Part shown: piece by piece, positions 35,922 through 45,725 of the stretch
How positions within the stretch are numbered: position 1 is the first letter of the stretch
How the letters are laid out: each line of letters begins with the position of its first letter
NCBI GenBank assembly: GCA_015680685.1
Contig: MNCI01017751.1
Span: 37,741 to 101,740, forward strand
Reading direction: 5' to 3'
Length of the DNA: 64,000 nt
Origin: Gnetum montanum
Lineage: Eukaryota > Streptophyta > Gnetopsida > Gnetales > Gnetaceae
Made by a program: the position numbers and the translations under genes
The notes under the pieces: model-generated
Told to the model about the DNA's origin: nothing
Seen by the model: only the letters and a program-made list of their open reading frames with translations
Database searches by the model: none

Positions 35922-36730
35922 TCATTTTCTATTGAGGATTATCTCTTCAGCCTTATTCTCAAAACTTGATTTTACTTGTTCATGGAGATATCTCATATCT
36001 TGCATAAAATTAGCACTAATTTGAGCTTCATCATTAAATATCTTCAAAGTGTCCACCATCTTTGGAAAAAATCCATAGTTTGCCTTAAATGGGCTTTTTC
36101 CAATAGCAATATGAAAAGCATTATTGTATAGAAACTCAATATGATACAACAAGTTTTTCCACTTTTTTGGCTATCCATCACATAAACATATTAATATGTT
36201 TAGCAAGGATTTATTCACCACCTTCGTTTACCATCATATTATGGATGATATGCACTAGAAAAATTCAACTTTGTCTCAAAAATTTTTCAAAGGAACCTCC
36301 AAAAATGACTTATGAATTTGGAGTCTTTGTCACTAATAATGTTTAAAGGAATTCCATGCAACTTCACAACATGCTAGAAAAATAAATTTGTAACATGAGA
36401 AGAATTACTCACCTTCTTGCAGGGAATGAAGTATGTCATCTTGAAGAACCTATCAACAACAACAAAAATTGCATCTTTCCCACTTTTGGTTTTTTAAATA
36501 CCACTCAAAAAATCCATAGACATAATTTCCCATAGATCCTTGGGAATTGGCAAAGGCTTATAGTGTCCATCCACTTCTTTACCTCCTTTGAACTTTTGAC
36601 AAGTCAAATACTCCATAAATTTTGAAAATTCAGTTGTCATACTAGGCCAAAAATAATGCCTATCCACAAGTTCCAATGTTTTATCCTTTCCCATGTGACC
36701 TTCCATGTCGCTACAATGATTTTCAAACAA
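35922..36730 (-). pseudogene. Chromovirus integrase relic
   Basis: 36730-36494 carries the zinc finger: H-C----GHMGKDKTLELV, then 'HYFWPSM' and 'EYLTCQKFK'. The first Cys of the CxxC pair is replaced by Tyr or misplaced. It is followed by 'KPLPIPKDLWEIMSMDFLSGI', the start of the catalytic core with its first Asp. The middle (about 36490-36160) is frame-broken. 36152-35922 gives the core end: 'IEFLYNNAFHIAIGKSPF', as in AEFAYN-S-H-STG-SPF, and 'NYGFFPKMVDTL'. The protein would have integrated the element's cDNA. Confidence 0.8.
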
Positions 36731-36899
36731 AATATTTTTCCTAAAATCACAATTAGGAACACATACCTTTCCATTCTTAAATAGTAGTTCATCTTAAATA
36801 TGATAGTTCTTCCATTGGTCTATCCTATTCATCAGTGGTTCTTTGAGGCTCCTCCACACCTACCCAAAATCAACATCATGCTCATACAACGAAGCAAAA

Positions 36900-38140
36900 T
36901 CACCCATACCTTCCACATGAGGTACACTGAAATTAATCACATGCATCCTAGACAATGCGTCAACCACCACGATGGCTTTTTCACTTTCTTGCTTCAACAC
37001 AAAATTGAATTTCTATAATTGTGCAATCCACTTTATGTGTTTTGCACTCAACTTTTGTTGTGAGTTCAGAAATTGAAGTTCTTTGTGGTCTATCATCAAG
37101 GTGAACTCCTTAGGAAATAAGTAATGCCTCCAATGCTTGATTTCTTGAAGAATATCATACAACTACTTTTCATATATGCTATATTTTTCTTTGAATCATT
37201 CAAATTTTTGAATAAGAAATCAATAAGTATATCTTCTTATTAATGTTCCCCACCAATGTTAAGTGTACTTGCATCTACCTCCACTTGAAAAAGCTTTTGA
37301 AAATTGAAATCACTAGTTCACTAGTAATCTTTTCTTTCAATAAGCCAAAGCTCCCTTTGGTTTCATTATCTGACCTAAATTCCTTATTTTTCTTTAATAA
37401 AGTAAGCATAGGCCATGAAATACCACAAAAATATTTGTGAACCATCTATAAAAACCTACAAAACTATGAAATGATCTTACCTTCTCAACATTCTTAGGAG
37501 TTGGCCAATCCTCAATAGCCTTCACCTTGGTAACTTTCATCTAAATTTGATTTTTAGAAATCATATGTCCCAAATATGTCATTTCCCTCTTAAAGAAATG
37601 ACTTTTCTTTACATTGATTACCAACTATGCCTCCTCAAGCTTAAGACACACCATCCTCAAGTGATCCAAGTGCTCTTCCTCATTATAGCTATACACTAAA
37701 ATATTGTCAAAGAATGATAATATAACACTTACCAATTAAGTCCTTCAATACATCATGCATCAACCTCATGAATGTAGGAGGTGCATTTGTGAGCCAAAAT
37801 GGAATCACCAACCACTTAAAAAATTCATCCGGTGTCTTAAAAGCTATCTTCCACTCATTACCAGGCCTAATTCTAATTTGATGGTACCCATTCTTCAAAT
37901 CAATAGTGCTAAAAATTTCAGCATTAGTAAGGACATCAAGGATATCATCTATTCTTAGAATAAGAAACTTGTACCTCACTGTTATTCTGTTCACTACCTT
38001 GGAATCAATGCATATCCTTCATTCATCACTATTCTTCTTTGGCACTAGCATTATTGGAACCACACAAGGTGAAATGGATTCTCTTATGAAACCATTTGTA
38101 AGTAACTCCTCTACTTGCCTTTGTAATTCCGCCTACTAAT
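36900..38140 (-). pseudogene. Chromovirus reverse transcriptase/RNase H relic
   Basis: RT blocks in order on the minus strand are '[17 protein letters not shown]' (about 38110), 'VPKKNSDE' and 'RICIDSKVVNRITVRY', then the open frame 37994-37707. That frame has 'STIDLKNGYHQIRI', 'AFKTPDEFFKWLVIPFWLTN' and 'APPTFMRLMHDVL'. The YLDDIL active site has become FFDNIL after a frameshift; the second Asp is AAT (37703-37705). The thumb and the RNase H region follow toward 36900 with many stops. The frame must shift at least four times to read the whole. Confidence 0.85.
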
Positions 38141-38469
38141 TTGGTTCCATCTAGTAAGCTCTCTCATTTGGAATGGTAGCATAAGGAATAAAATTAATCT
38201 AATGTTTTACATTTTTCATAGATGGAAATTCATCCAATTTCCCCTTGAACACCTTGAAAAATTTCTCATTCAAGCCTAGCACACCTATAGGAAGTTCAAT
38301 TTGCACATCATCACGGTTACTAGCAAATGTTTTCATAACACCAAAATAAAAAAAAATTCATCATATTTCTTAATATATTACCTCTCTTATAGAAGGATTA
38401 AGGAAGAATTAAGTGAGCTTTACTACCTAACTTGTTCAATTATAATTGGAATCAATTCATGAATTCTAT

Positions 38470-38620
38470 CAGGTCTAGCTACACTCCATACATTTCTTGC
38501 TCCATCAAGCTAAGTACCATTGTCAAATTCTAAGGTCTACCAAGAATTACATTGGCACAATATATTGGGAGTACATCACACTTCATAACATCATGAAAAT
38601 TGTAAATTTTAAATTTCAAA
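38470..38620 (-). pseudogene. Chromovirus protease C-terminal relic
   Basis: The minus strand reads 'CDVLPIYCANVILGRP' followed by TAG. Chromovirus proteases have CDVLPMD-CH-LLGRPWQ here, so the expected Trp is a stop (TGG to TAG). The N-terminal catalytic DSGA segment, expected near 38700-38950, is too decayed for me to place. Confidence 0.65.
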
Positions 38621-39110
38621 GTACATTGTTCCCTCACCTCTTTGGAAAAATCTCTAGACAACCAATGCACTTTAAAAGATCTAGGAAGAAGATTAGTTAC
38701 CCAATCTAATCTAGAAATTACCCTAGAAGAAATAATATTTTCTTAGGCTTCTCCATCAAACAAAAATGAATCCATTCCCTACTAAGCAAACCTCTAGTTC
38801 AAATATGAAATAATAGTTCCCTATTAGGATGATATTCTTTTATTCACATTTCCCATGAATGCACAAGAATTTAACTTAGAAATATTCTCAAGTTTTGGAG
38901 CATTAGAATGACCTATTTGAAGACCTTGGTTTGATGTTTCCTCTACCTCCATGGTTCGTACATATTTACCCTTGGTTACCTTATGAAGTGAACATTACCA
39001 TTACTTGTGTTCCAATTCTCAACACTTGAAGCACTAGATTTTTTATGAACTATTGTCTTGACCCTTGCCTCTCTTACCTTGGTTCTTCTTTGCTTTGCCT
39101 TTCTCATCAC

Positions 39111-39900
39111 CTATTTTTGTCTTCTTATCATGGCTTCCATTCTTGTCTTCAAATTTGGACTTAAATCCCTTTCATATTTTGATCCCTTTTTCTTTCCATT
39201 AGAAGTTTGTGTGCTCCTATTTTCGAATCCACTTAATTTCTTCTCAGTCTCGAGTACCAAATCATAAGCCTCATGGATCATAAAACAACTCATGCTAGTA
39301 TTTCATTTTGATACCTCATAAAAAGTTTGAAGAATGTTCATACTCCTCCCAATTTAACTTAGCTTGGTGGAATAGATCAAAAAATTCAATGTAGAAGTCT
39401 TTGACATCACTATCACCTTGTCTTAGGTATTTTAACTTCATAATAGTCTCTGGTCTCTAATGAGAATATTCAAATTTTTTTTCAACCTATATTTCATTAG
39501 ATCCTAATCTCTGATGGATTGACCATTTTTTCTTTCATAATCCTTGGACTCTTTTTTCCACCAAGTAGAAGCCATACCTTCTAATATGGATTCAGCAGTA
39601 GGTACCTTTAACATATTTGGTACCTCTTCCAACTAGAAATGCTTTTCAAGTGCCTTTAGATAACTCATAAAAGCATTGGTGCTATCTACATCACTGAAAG
39701 TGTTTAGCTCAACATACATAAGTCTTGTAATATTTTTGAATGCTCTAGTATGTCTTGCTTCATCTTCCTCATGAAGCTTTTCTAGAGAAGAAGTATTTAC
39801 CACAATTGGAGCCCCAAAATTCTTAGTTGAGAATAGGATTTCCTTTGATTGGAATCCTTCGTTGATGAGTTTCTACACTCCCATAGTTGAATTATCCTTC
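39111..39900 (-). pseudogene. Chromovirus Gag relic
   Basis: Sense-strand words in order are 'ITRLMYVELNTFSDVDSTNA', 'FMSYLKALEKHF', 'MLKVPTAESILEGMASTWWK' and 'KKLSGFENRSTQ', then a Lys-rich tail. The LEG-A--WW block is the capsid signature of Ty3/gypsy Gag. At least five stops or frameshifts. The Lys/Arg-rich end (39293-39111) corresponds to the nucleocapsid side, without a clear zinc knuckle. Confidence 0.7.
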
Positions 39901-40161
39901 CTCATCAACCACTCTATCTTCATCTAATTGTGAAACGTCTTCATCTAAACATGCATGCTCATCATTGCCACAGGTTTAGATATGGCTAAAACCAACATTT
40001 CTATCTACCTTTGTACTAATTTCATCTAACCAAGCAACATCATCTAGAAGGCAAACTTCATACTCTCCATGTTTCTATTAAGGGCATAAACCTATTTTTT
40101 CTTTGGTTCCATCTAAAATTGACAATATCATAATCCAATTTTAAGAAATAATAAATACAAA

Positions 40162-40173
40162 GGTTTGATACCA
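40162..40173 (-). promoter_or_regulatory. Probable primer-binding site of the chromovirus
   Basis: The minus strand reads TGGTATCAAACC, eight leading bases of the initiator-Met primer site TGGTATCAGAGC followed by decayed positions. It lies about 7 bp from the LTR start at 40181. A slightly different LTR end (near 40175) would place it closer. Confidence 0.6.
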
Positions 40174-40180
40174 ATAACAT

Positions 40181-41071
40181 TGGAGCGGGTTCACTCAAGA
40201 TTTCACCTTCAAACCACTAAATCTAGATAATATGAAAGATAAATCAAATTTCTAGAAAACAAAAAAATAGCTATATTCAATTATCAAATTAGAATATTAC
40301 AATACAATGGGTTTTAAATCCAAGGAACCAACATACTCTCACACACTCAAACTATTGTAGAGCTTGAGGCTTTACAATCTCTCAAGATTAACCTCAATGT
40401 AAGGCTCAATCTCCAAATAAGATCTCACACATGAATTTGCAATCCAACTGAAGAGGCAAAGAGTTATAGCCAAGATCACATATACACTTGGCCTTATAGA
40501 TGGATCTACACACATGCAATCCCTTTTCCAACTCTCTTCTCATCTCTTTCAAGGTCTTATGATGTCACTTCCTTTGTATCAGCTTTCCTTGGTCTTCTCT
40601 TACTTGCTTGTTGCTTGCTATCTAGCATGGACATCCAACATGATTATAAGGATTTAAAATCCTAGAAAACTTTCTTAAATGGCTCTATAGAAGTTTCCCA
40701 CATGAATATTAACTTTTCTATATGTTTTCCATCAAAACTGCCACATTGAAGCTTTACTAGATCAAATGAGACATCTCCTGACCTTCCTAGATATGTTCTT
40801 GTTATTTATGGATGTTGTTGAAACATCTCACATGAGTATGAAACATCTTTCATAAGGAAAAGAAATCTCTCTAGTATCCAAGTTGTCTCCCTAGTGTCAG
40901 AGATGTCTCCTCATGGTCTAAGGTGTCTTGTACAAGATCTCTCCTCATCAAAAAGACATCTCCTCTAAGAAGACCACAGTTATGCCAAGATGTCTCCTAT
41001 AAAATCTCAAGTCTCAACCAAGATATCTCATTGACCTTTAAGACATCTTTTTGAAGCCAAACCTCTACCAA
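40181..41071 (-). repeat. 5' LTR of the chromovirus
   Basis: Begins TGGAGCGGGTTCACTC and follows the left LTR to 'accaacaa' near 41071. There similarity ends about 45 bp short of the expected outer end. Confidence 0.8.
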
Positions 41072-41640
41072 CAACCTTGTATTGCTAGTGGTAACCTCCT
41101 CAAGTTGGATGTGTGTAATTAGGAGCTTTTCCCTTGTCTCCAGTAGTTATGATTGGGTAGTTGAAATTTCTTCTAGAAGATTAAAGATCTTTGGAATTAG
41201 TTACCCAGTTCTGAATAGTCGTTCTAGTGCTTCATTGCACTATGCTATGCTCATCCCATTGCTTCTAGCACTACAAACATTTGAATGTCTACCATCATAG
41301 TAACATTAGAAATAGAAATTATAGGAGCACCCAAAGCCTCTCCAATCTAATATGTAACCATCTCCATTATAGTCTCTTGGAATTTATGAGGTATAACCAG
41401 GACTGTTGCATCTTTTCCTTCTTCAAACATGATATATAAAGCTACTACATTTTCAAAGATTCCAGGAAATGTTTGCCCCAGAATGAACACAATGACTTTT
41501 CTATCATTTGGTTTAGCATAAACATGATATTGGTTCCTTCTTATAGAGAATAAAGATGAAAGATTGCTCACTAGCTAGTTGATGGTCTTGTCAACCTCAT
41601 TGAGATAGCTCATAGTAGGGTGGTACATAGAGGATTCACC
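41072..41640 (-). pseudogene. Coiled-coil-like ORF relic, upstream part
   Basis: The open frame 41571-41347 and its continuation to 41072 (two stops) read a soluble-looking protein. It includes 'NQYHVYAKPNDRKVIVFILG' and 'GKDATVLVIPHKFQETIMEM' and, just before the chromovirus, 'ETREKLLITHIQLEEVTT'. The last part has the Leu/Glu/Lys character of the piece resuming at 34477. Joining them across the insertion is inference. No family is recognised. Confidence 0.35.
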
Positions 41641-43879
41641 ACCACTTTTGAAGGCTTGTTGTTGCAATTATTTCTCCCTAAGTTTCCTTAGGCATTCGAT
41701 AGCTACTACCATTTTTAGGATGATCTCCAATGTTTTTGGTGGTGGTGGAGGTGGTAATTTTTTTTGAAGCTTAGAAGTATCTTTTTCCTTCATCATCTCT
41801 TACCATGGTGTGGAAGAAGTCCTATGAAGGATATCATTTACATAGTGAGCTATCCCTCCTCTTTTGAAAAGATTTCTGATGAGGCATGTAAATGGAAGTG
41901 TCTTACAACCCTTTTCATACTAATTCAATCTCTTCTCAATTTTCAAGAAGATGATCTAAGGAAGATTGTCTTGGAATTTTCCACTTCGAGTTGTGCATGC
42001 CCTTGCAAAAAAAGGTTGTCAACTTTCTTGGCCTCACCATTGAATTGAGGTGATGGGCCATGATCTTAAAATAAGCATACTTTGCCTTAGTAAGGGTATT
42101 GTACTCCTTATAGTTCACTTCATAGCATAGTTACATCCTTTCTTTCTTTGCTTTTAAGATCTTCCTAGCTGGATATCTTTGCCAAATTTTCCCTAATATT
42201 AGATAGTTCGATGGCTTTCTTGATGACTTCAATTGAGTAGGAGATGGTAATGTCCTTAATTTTTACCATCACAATTTCTTAGTGGTTGTTTTAGAAGATA
42301 TAAGTCTCCCAAAGGTATCATTCCCCACTAGTGGAAATGGATATGGAGAGTTTAAATGGAGACTCTTACAACTGCATTTAAACTTATTCTAGCACAAAGT
42401 TTAGGGAAGATTTGAATTTTAGTTCTTGGAGAATCATGCCTTGGATCTCCTTGCTCTAGAATTTTTACAAGTAGGCCTTTGTGAAAGTCACCTTCAAGTT
42501 AGGTCTTAATCTTAGAAGTCTTGTCTAAATTTTATGGTTTCTATGATGGAAATCTAGTGAACTAATTCCACCTTTGGCTCTTCTCATAATGGTTGAGTGA
42601 TGTGTATCACCTTGGCTACTTGTTCTTAGTGTTGTGGTTGTTGGTATTCCCATTCTCTTCCTCCCCAAGGTCATTTTTCCCTAGGCTACGATGGCCTACC
42701 TACTTTCAATGGCTACTTTGGTATAATTTGTAATCACATAAGTAACCTAGATCAATTCTTTTAATTTAATCTCTTAAGTCTAGATATCTTTCAATCATTT
42801 TTTTGGTTAGTTTTGGTGAAGGATTTGAACATTAAGATTCCTAGTGGTTGGAGGTACACAAGAATACTTTATTATTATTTTATATTTAAAAATGTTGGCT
42901 CTAAAGGTAGTTAGTTGTTGGTATTATTTCCTTTGAACATTATTTTAATACTTGATCTTGTGGGGTGTTAGAAAAAATTATTGGCAAATCCAAGTGTTGA
43001 TGTCCCTACAATGTAGAGAGTACCTTTGGAAGTTCATAGGTTGAAAAATAGATCAAATTAGGTATGCGATGAGGAAGTTATGGCTTCTGGAAGGTGTTGG
43101 ACTCTAAAAAATCACAAAAAATTCCTTCAAATTTGAAGAAAAATATGAAATTTTGGTTAAGTATGAAATTGATGTAGAATTTTTATGCTACATCAATGGG
43201 GATGCATGAACATATTGGGCTAGGTCAACACAACCATGAACGTATTGGACTAGGTCAACACAACTATTTTTACTAGGTCCTTTCACCATTCATTAGGTAA
43301 CAAGATCATAGGTTATTTTTAGTGTTATCCTAGAAGAACCATAGTGCTACCATAATACAAATATCATTTTAAAATAAATGGAGTAGGTGGAGGTCATGAA
43401 CTCATTACTTGATACCAATATAGAACAAACAACTTGTTAGTAGAGAGAATAATTAAAAACCAAAGCTAGCTGATATATAAAAATAACAATATTGAAATTT
43501 TCATTTATTTATTATTGAAATTTGCAACAACAATAGAATAAAATTAGACATTGTAAGAAAGAAAAAGAAAAAGATGCAAATGGCAATCAAGTAAGGTAAA
43601 GTAAAGTAAAAGTAAAATATGTAAGAAAATCAAAAGGTAAAAAAAATGAAAAACATATTAAAAAGTGATGTAAAGAAAAAAGGATAAAACTTCCACCCTA
43701 TCCAAGATATTAAGATAGATGGTCTTCTCCCCCACAACTAAGTTGGAAGGAGGAGATTCTGAAAATGGAGTAAGCTTAACCTTGTGTTAAGGTGTTATGG
43801 CTATTATTGATTACTCAGGAGTCTTTAAAGATTTTCAATTGTTAGATGTTGACTAGCATGTGCTTTTGAGAGCTTATTG
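41641..43879 (-). other. Interior of the old element, little recognisable
   Basis: Decayed sequence between the coiled-coil-like ORF and the integrase. A 30-bp unit starting 'catgaacatattgggctagg' is duplicated in tandem at 43205-43264. A CCCCACAACT motif at 43730-43739 matches those around the younger element. A/G-rich microsatellite-like sequence lies near 43555-43690. The plus-strand frame 41764-42048 looks like a shadow. Confidence 0.45.
43205..43264. repeat. Tandem duplication, 30-bp unit
   Basis: Two adjacent copies of 'catgaac(a/g)tattgg(g/a)ctagg' followed by 'tcaacacaac' differ at two transitions. Confidence 0.85.
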
Positions 43880-44760
43880 GGTGGTAAATCATCATAGCCC
43901 CAAAAGAAAACATTGAATGTACAATGTATGATCCTTCCCCCAAGATCTAGAACTTAGTTCATTGAGGCATATGCATGGGATTTCAATAGAGAACTTTATC
44001 TCCTAGTTGAAATGCAACTTTTTTTATACAAAAATTATGTCATTGTTTGTGGTATGCCTTGTGCACTTCATTCATCATCAAAGCTATCCTTCAGGTCTCA
44101 TTAAGTATGTTGAGTACCATTAGTCTTTCCTTGTATGCCAAGTTGATGTTCTGGTTAAGGTCACATGTAGTTGTGAGTGTATGAAGTTCAATTTGAATTG
44201 GAAGCTTACGGAAATTTTTGTATACTAACTCATAGGGAGAGTAACCTATAAGGAGTTTCCATGTTAAGTAATAAGCCCATAGAGCATTGTTGACTTTGGT
44301 GCTCTAATCCTTCATAAATCTACTAATGGTTCTTATCAAAATTCTTGTGATCTTGCTATTGATAACATTGGATTGACTGTTGTTTTGGAAGTTATAAGGA
44401 GTTTTGAGTTTATGTTTCACTCCTAAGCATTGCATTAACTTGTAAAATGTGGCATTAGTAAAATGGATTCCATTGTTAGAAATTAGTGTCCTAGATATAC
44501 CAAACTTGTTTATCACCTATTGCTGAATGAATTGAGCTATAGTGGAAGAGCTATAGTTGATGACAATTATAGCTTCAACCCATTTGGTATAATAGTCAAC
44601 AATAATAATAATGTAAGACTTCCTATTAGACATGTAAGTGATGGATCCCATGAAGTCAATTCTACAAATTTCGAAAGGCTCCAATGGTTAAATCTATTAT
44701 TGGAACCCTTCCATCTTGATTATCATCCCTCCATCTCCTTGACATTAGTTGCATGAATGG
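43880..44760 (-). pseudogene. Athila-type integrase relic
   Basis: Sense-strand order is 'WDFMGSITYMSNRKSYIIII', then 'VDYYTKWVEAI' (first catalytic Asp present), 'FGISRTLISNNGIHFTNATF' and 'TPYNFQNNSQSNVINSKI'. Then come 'NALWAYYLTWKLLIGYSPY' and 'ELVYKNFRKLPIQIELHTL', and the GDKVLY C-terminal block near 43990. The usual SDNGTHF has become SNNGIHF (AAC at 44475-44477), removing the second catalytic Asp. At least four stops or shifts. The ALWAY--T-K---G-SPY-LVY signature and the downstream layout fit the Athila lineage. Confidence 0.85.
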
Positions 44761-45169
44761 GAAAAATAGTAGGCATCCCTGAAAATTATAGACCAAAAAT
44801 ATCTTGCCATTAGAAGTTAATGGTTGTTCTTCTTCCTACATAACAGCTTCGACAAGGGCCTTCATGAGCATCCTATAGGACTCGTGGCTAATCTTTATTA
44901 GGTACACATCAACTTACCAGGTCATCTGTGTAAATTTTATATAGGTTACCGTTTATCTCAATGTCATGTTTAACCTAGTGAAGAAACTATCGTTTTCTTA
45001 TATGATCCCATTCTACAGGAATCTCCTATGTGAGTACATAGGAGAAGAATTCATCATACTAGTTGATGACCATTGGTATTAAAACTTTGATTGTCTTAGA
45101 AAAAAGAAGCTCATATAAAAACTAATTAAATAAAGGCTTTTTAGCTACCTTGTTATCCCATCATAACCA

Positions 45170-45725
45170 TGACAAGTGACAAGCAACTATGTTCTTGATT
45201 GGCTTTATGTCCATCATTTTAAAATCAAACTCCTGTAGGATCACCAACTACTGTATAACATGGGGACTTACTCATGGCTTATTCATGAGGAAGTGAATTA
45301 CACTATGATTAGTGTGCACAAAAATGGGGTGGCCAAGCACATAGTTCCTAATTTTTCAAGAACATACACCACCATCATTAATGCCTTTTTAGTTATGGTG
45401 TAATTAAGTTATGCACCTACAATGCTTCTACTTGCACAATGGATGTAATATGGAGGCTTTTGATCATCCATCTATGTAAAAACTACTCCTAATGCATAAT
45501 CGGATGCATTTGCCATGATATAAAAAGGTTTGGACTAGTTGGGCAGGCATGGAATTGGTGTTTCTATGAGTTTATTCATTAAGTATTGGAATGTTTGTTC
45601 ACATTCCTTAGTTTATTTGAATGCTACATCCTTTTTAGTGAGCTAAAATAGTAGTTTTTTTATTCTTGAAAATTTTTCAATGAAATGCCTATTGTAACAA
45701 CTAGAAATTTTGATGTTGGAAAAAT
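45170..45725 (-). pseudogene. Athila-type RT thumb and RNase H relic
   Basis: Sense strand from 45725: 'NRHFIEKFSRIKK' (thumb, as in YRRFI-FS-IA), 'ETPIPCLPNXSKPFYIMANA' and 'ASDYALGVVF' (RNase H start with its first Asp). Then 'IHCASRSIVGA', 'LNYTITKKALMMVVYVLEK' and 'TPFLCTLI' follow. The RT palm and fingers, protease and gag are absent to the right, so the element is truncated near 45725. Confidence 0.8.

Larger units (their letters stand above)
34478..41071 (-). mobile_element. Ty3/gypsy chromovirus, nested and decayed
   Basis: A 6.6-kb element flanked by related LTRs (34478-35418 and 40181-41071). It has a primer-like site at 40162-40173 and a purine tract at 35419-35440. In sense order it carries Gag, protease, reverse transcriptase, RNase H region, integrase with HHCC zinc finger, and a C-terminal chromodomain. 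The chromodomain defines chromoviruses and is thought to guide insertion to heterochromatin. Every gene is broken by stops or frameshifts. The right LTR lacks about 45 bp at its outer end, and I see no target-site duplication. It disrupts the coiled-coil-like ORF of the old element. Confidence 0.85.
33053..45725 (-). mobile_element. Old Athila-like element, interior (interrupted by a chromovirus)
   Basis: Right to left on the minus strand: RT thumb, RNase H and integrase (45725-43880), then a long region with a CCCCACAACT motif (43730). A coiled-coil-like ORF relic (about 41640-41072 continuing at 34477-33646) comes next, then a CCCCACGACT purine tract (33065-33056) and the 3' LTR (33052 to 25265, itself interrupted). 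Pol followed by an extra ORF before the 3' LTR is the Athila layout, where that position holds an env-like gene. That all these parts form one element is inferred from strand, order and shared motifs. The 5' half (LTR, gag, protease, most of RT) is missing beyond about 45725. Confidence 0.55.

Noticed and set aside
32735-41071. Whether the chromovirus also has a target-site duplication
   Set aside because: The right LTR lacks its outer ~45 bp and the flanking 5-mers do not match, so no duplication can be claimed.
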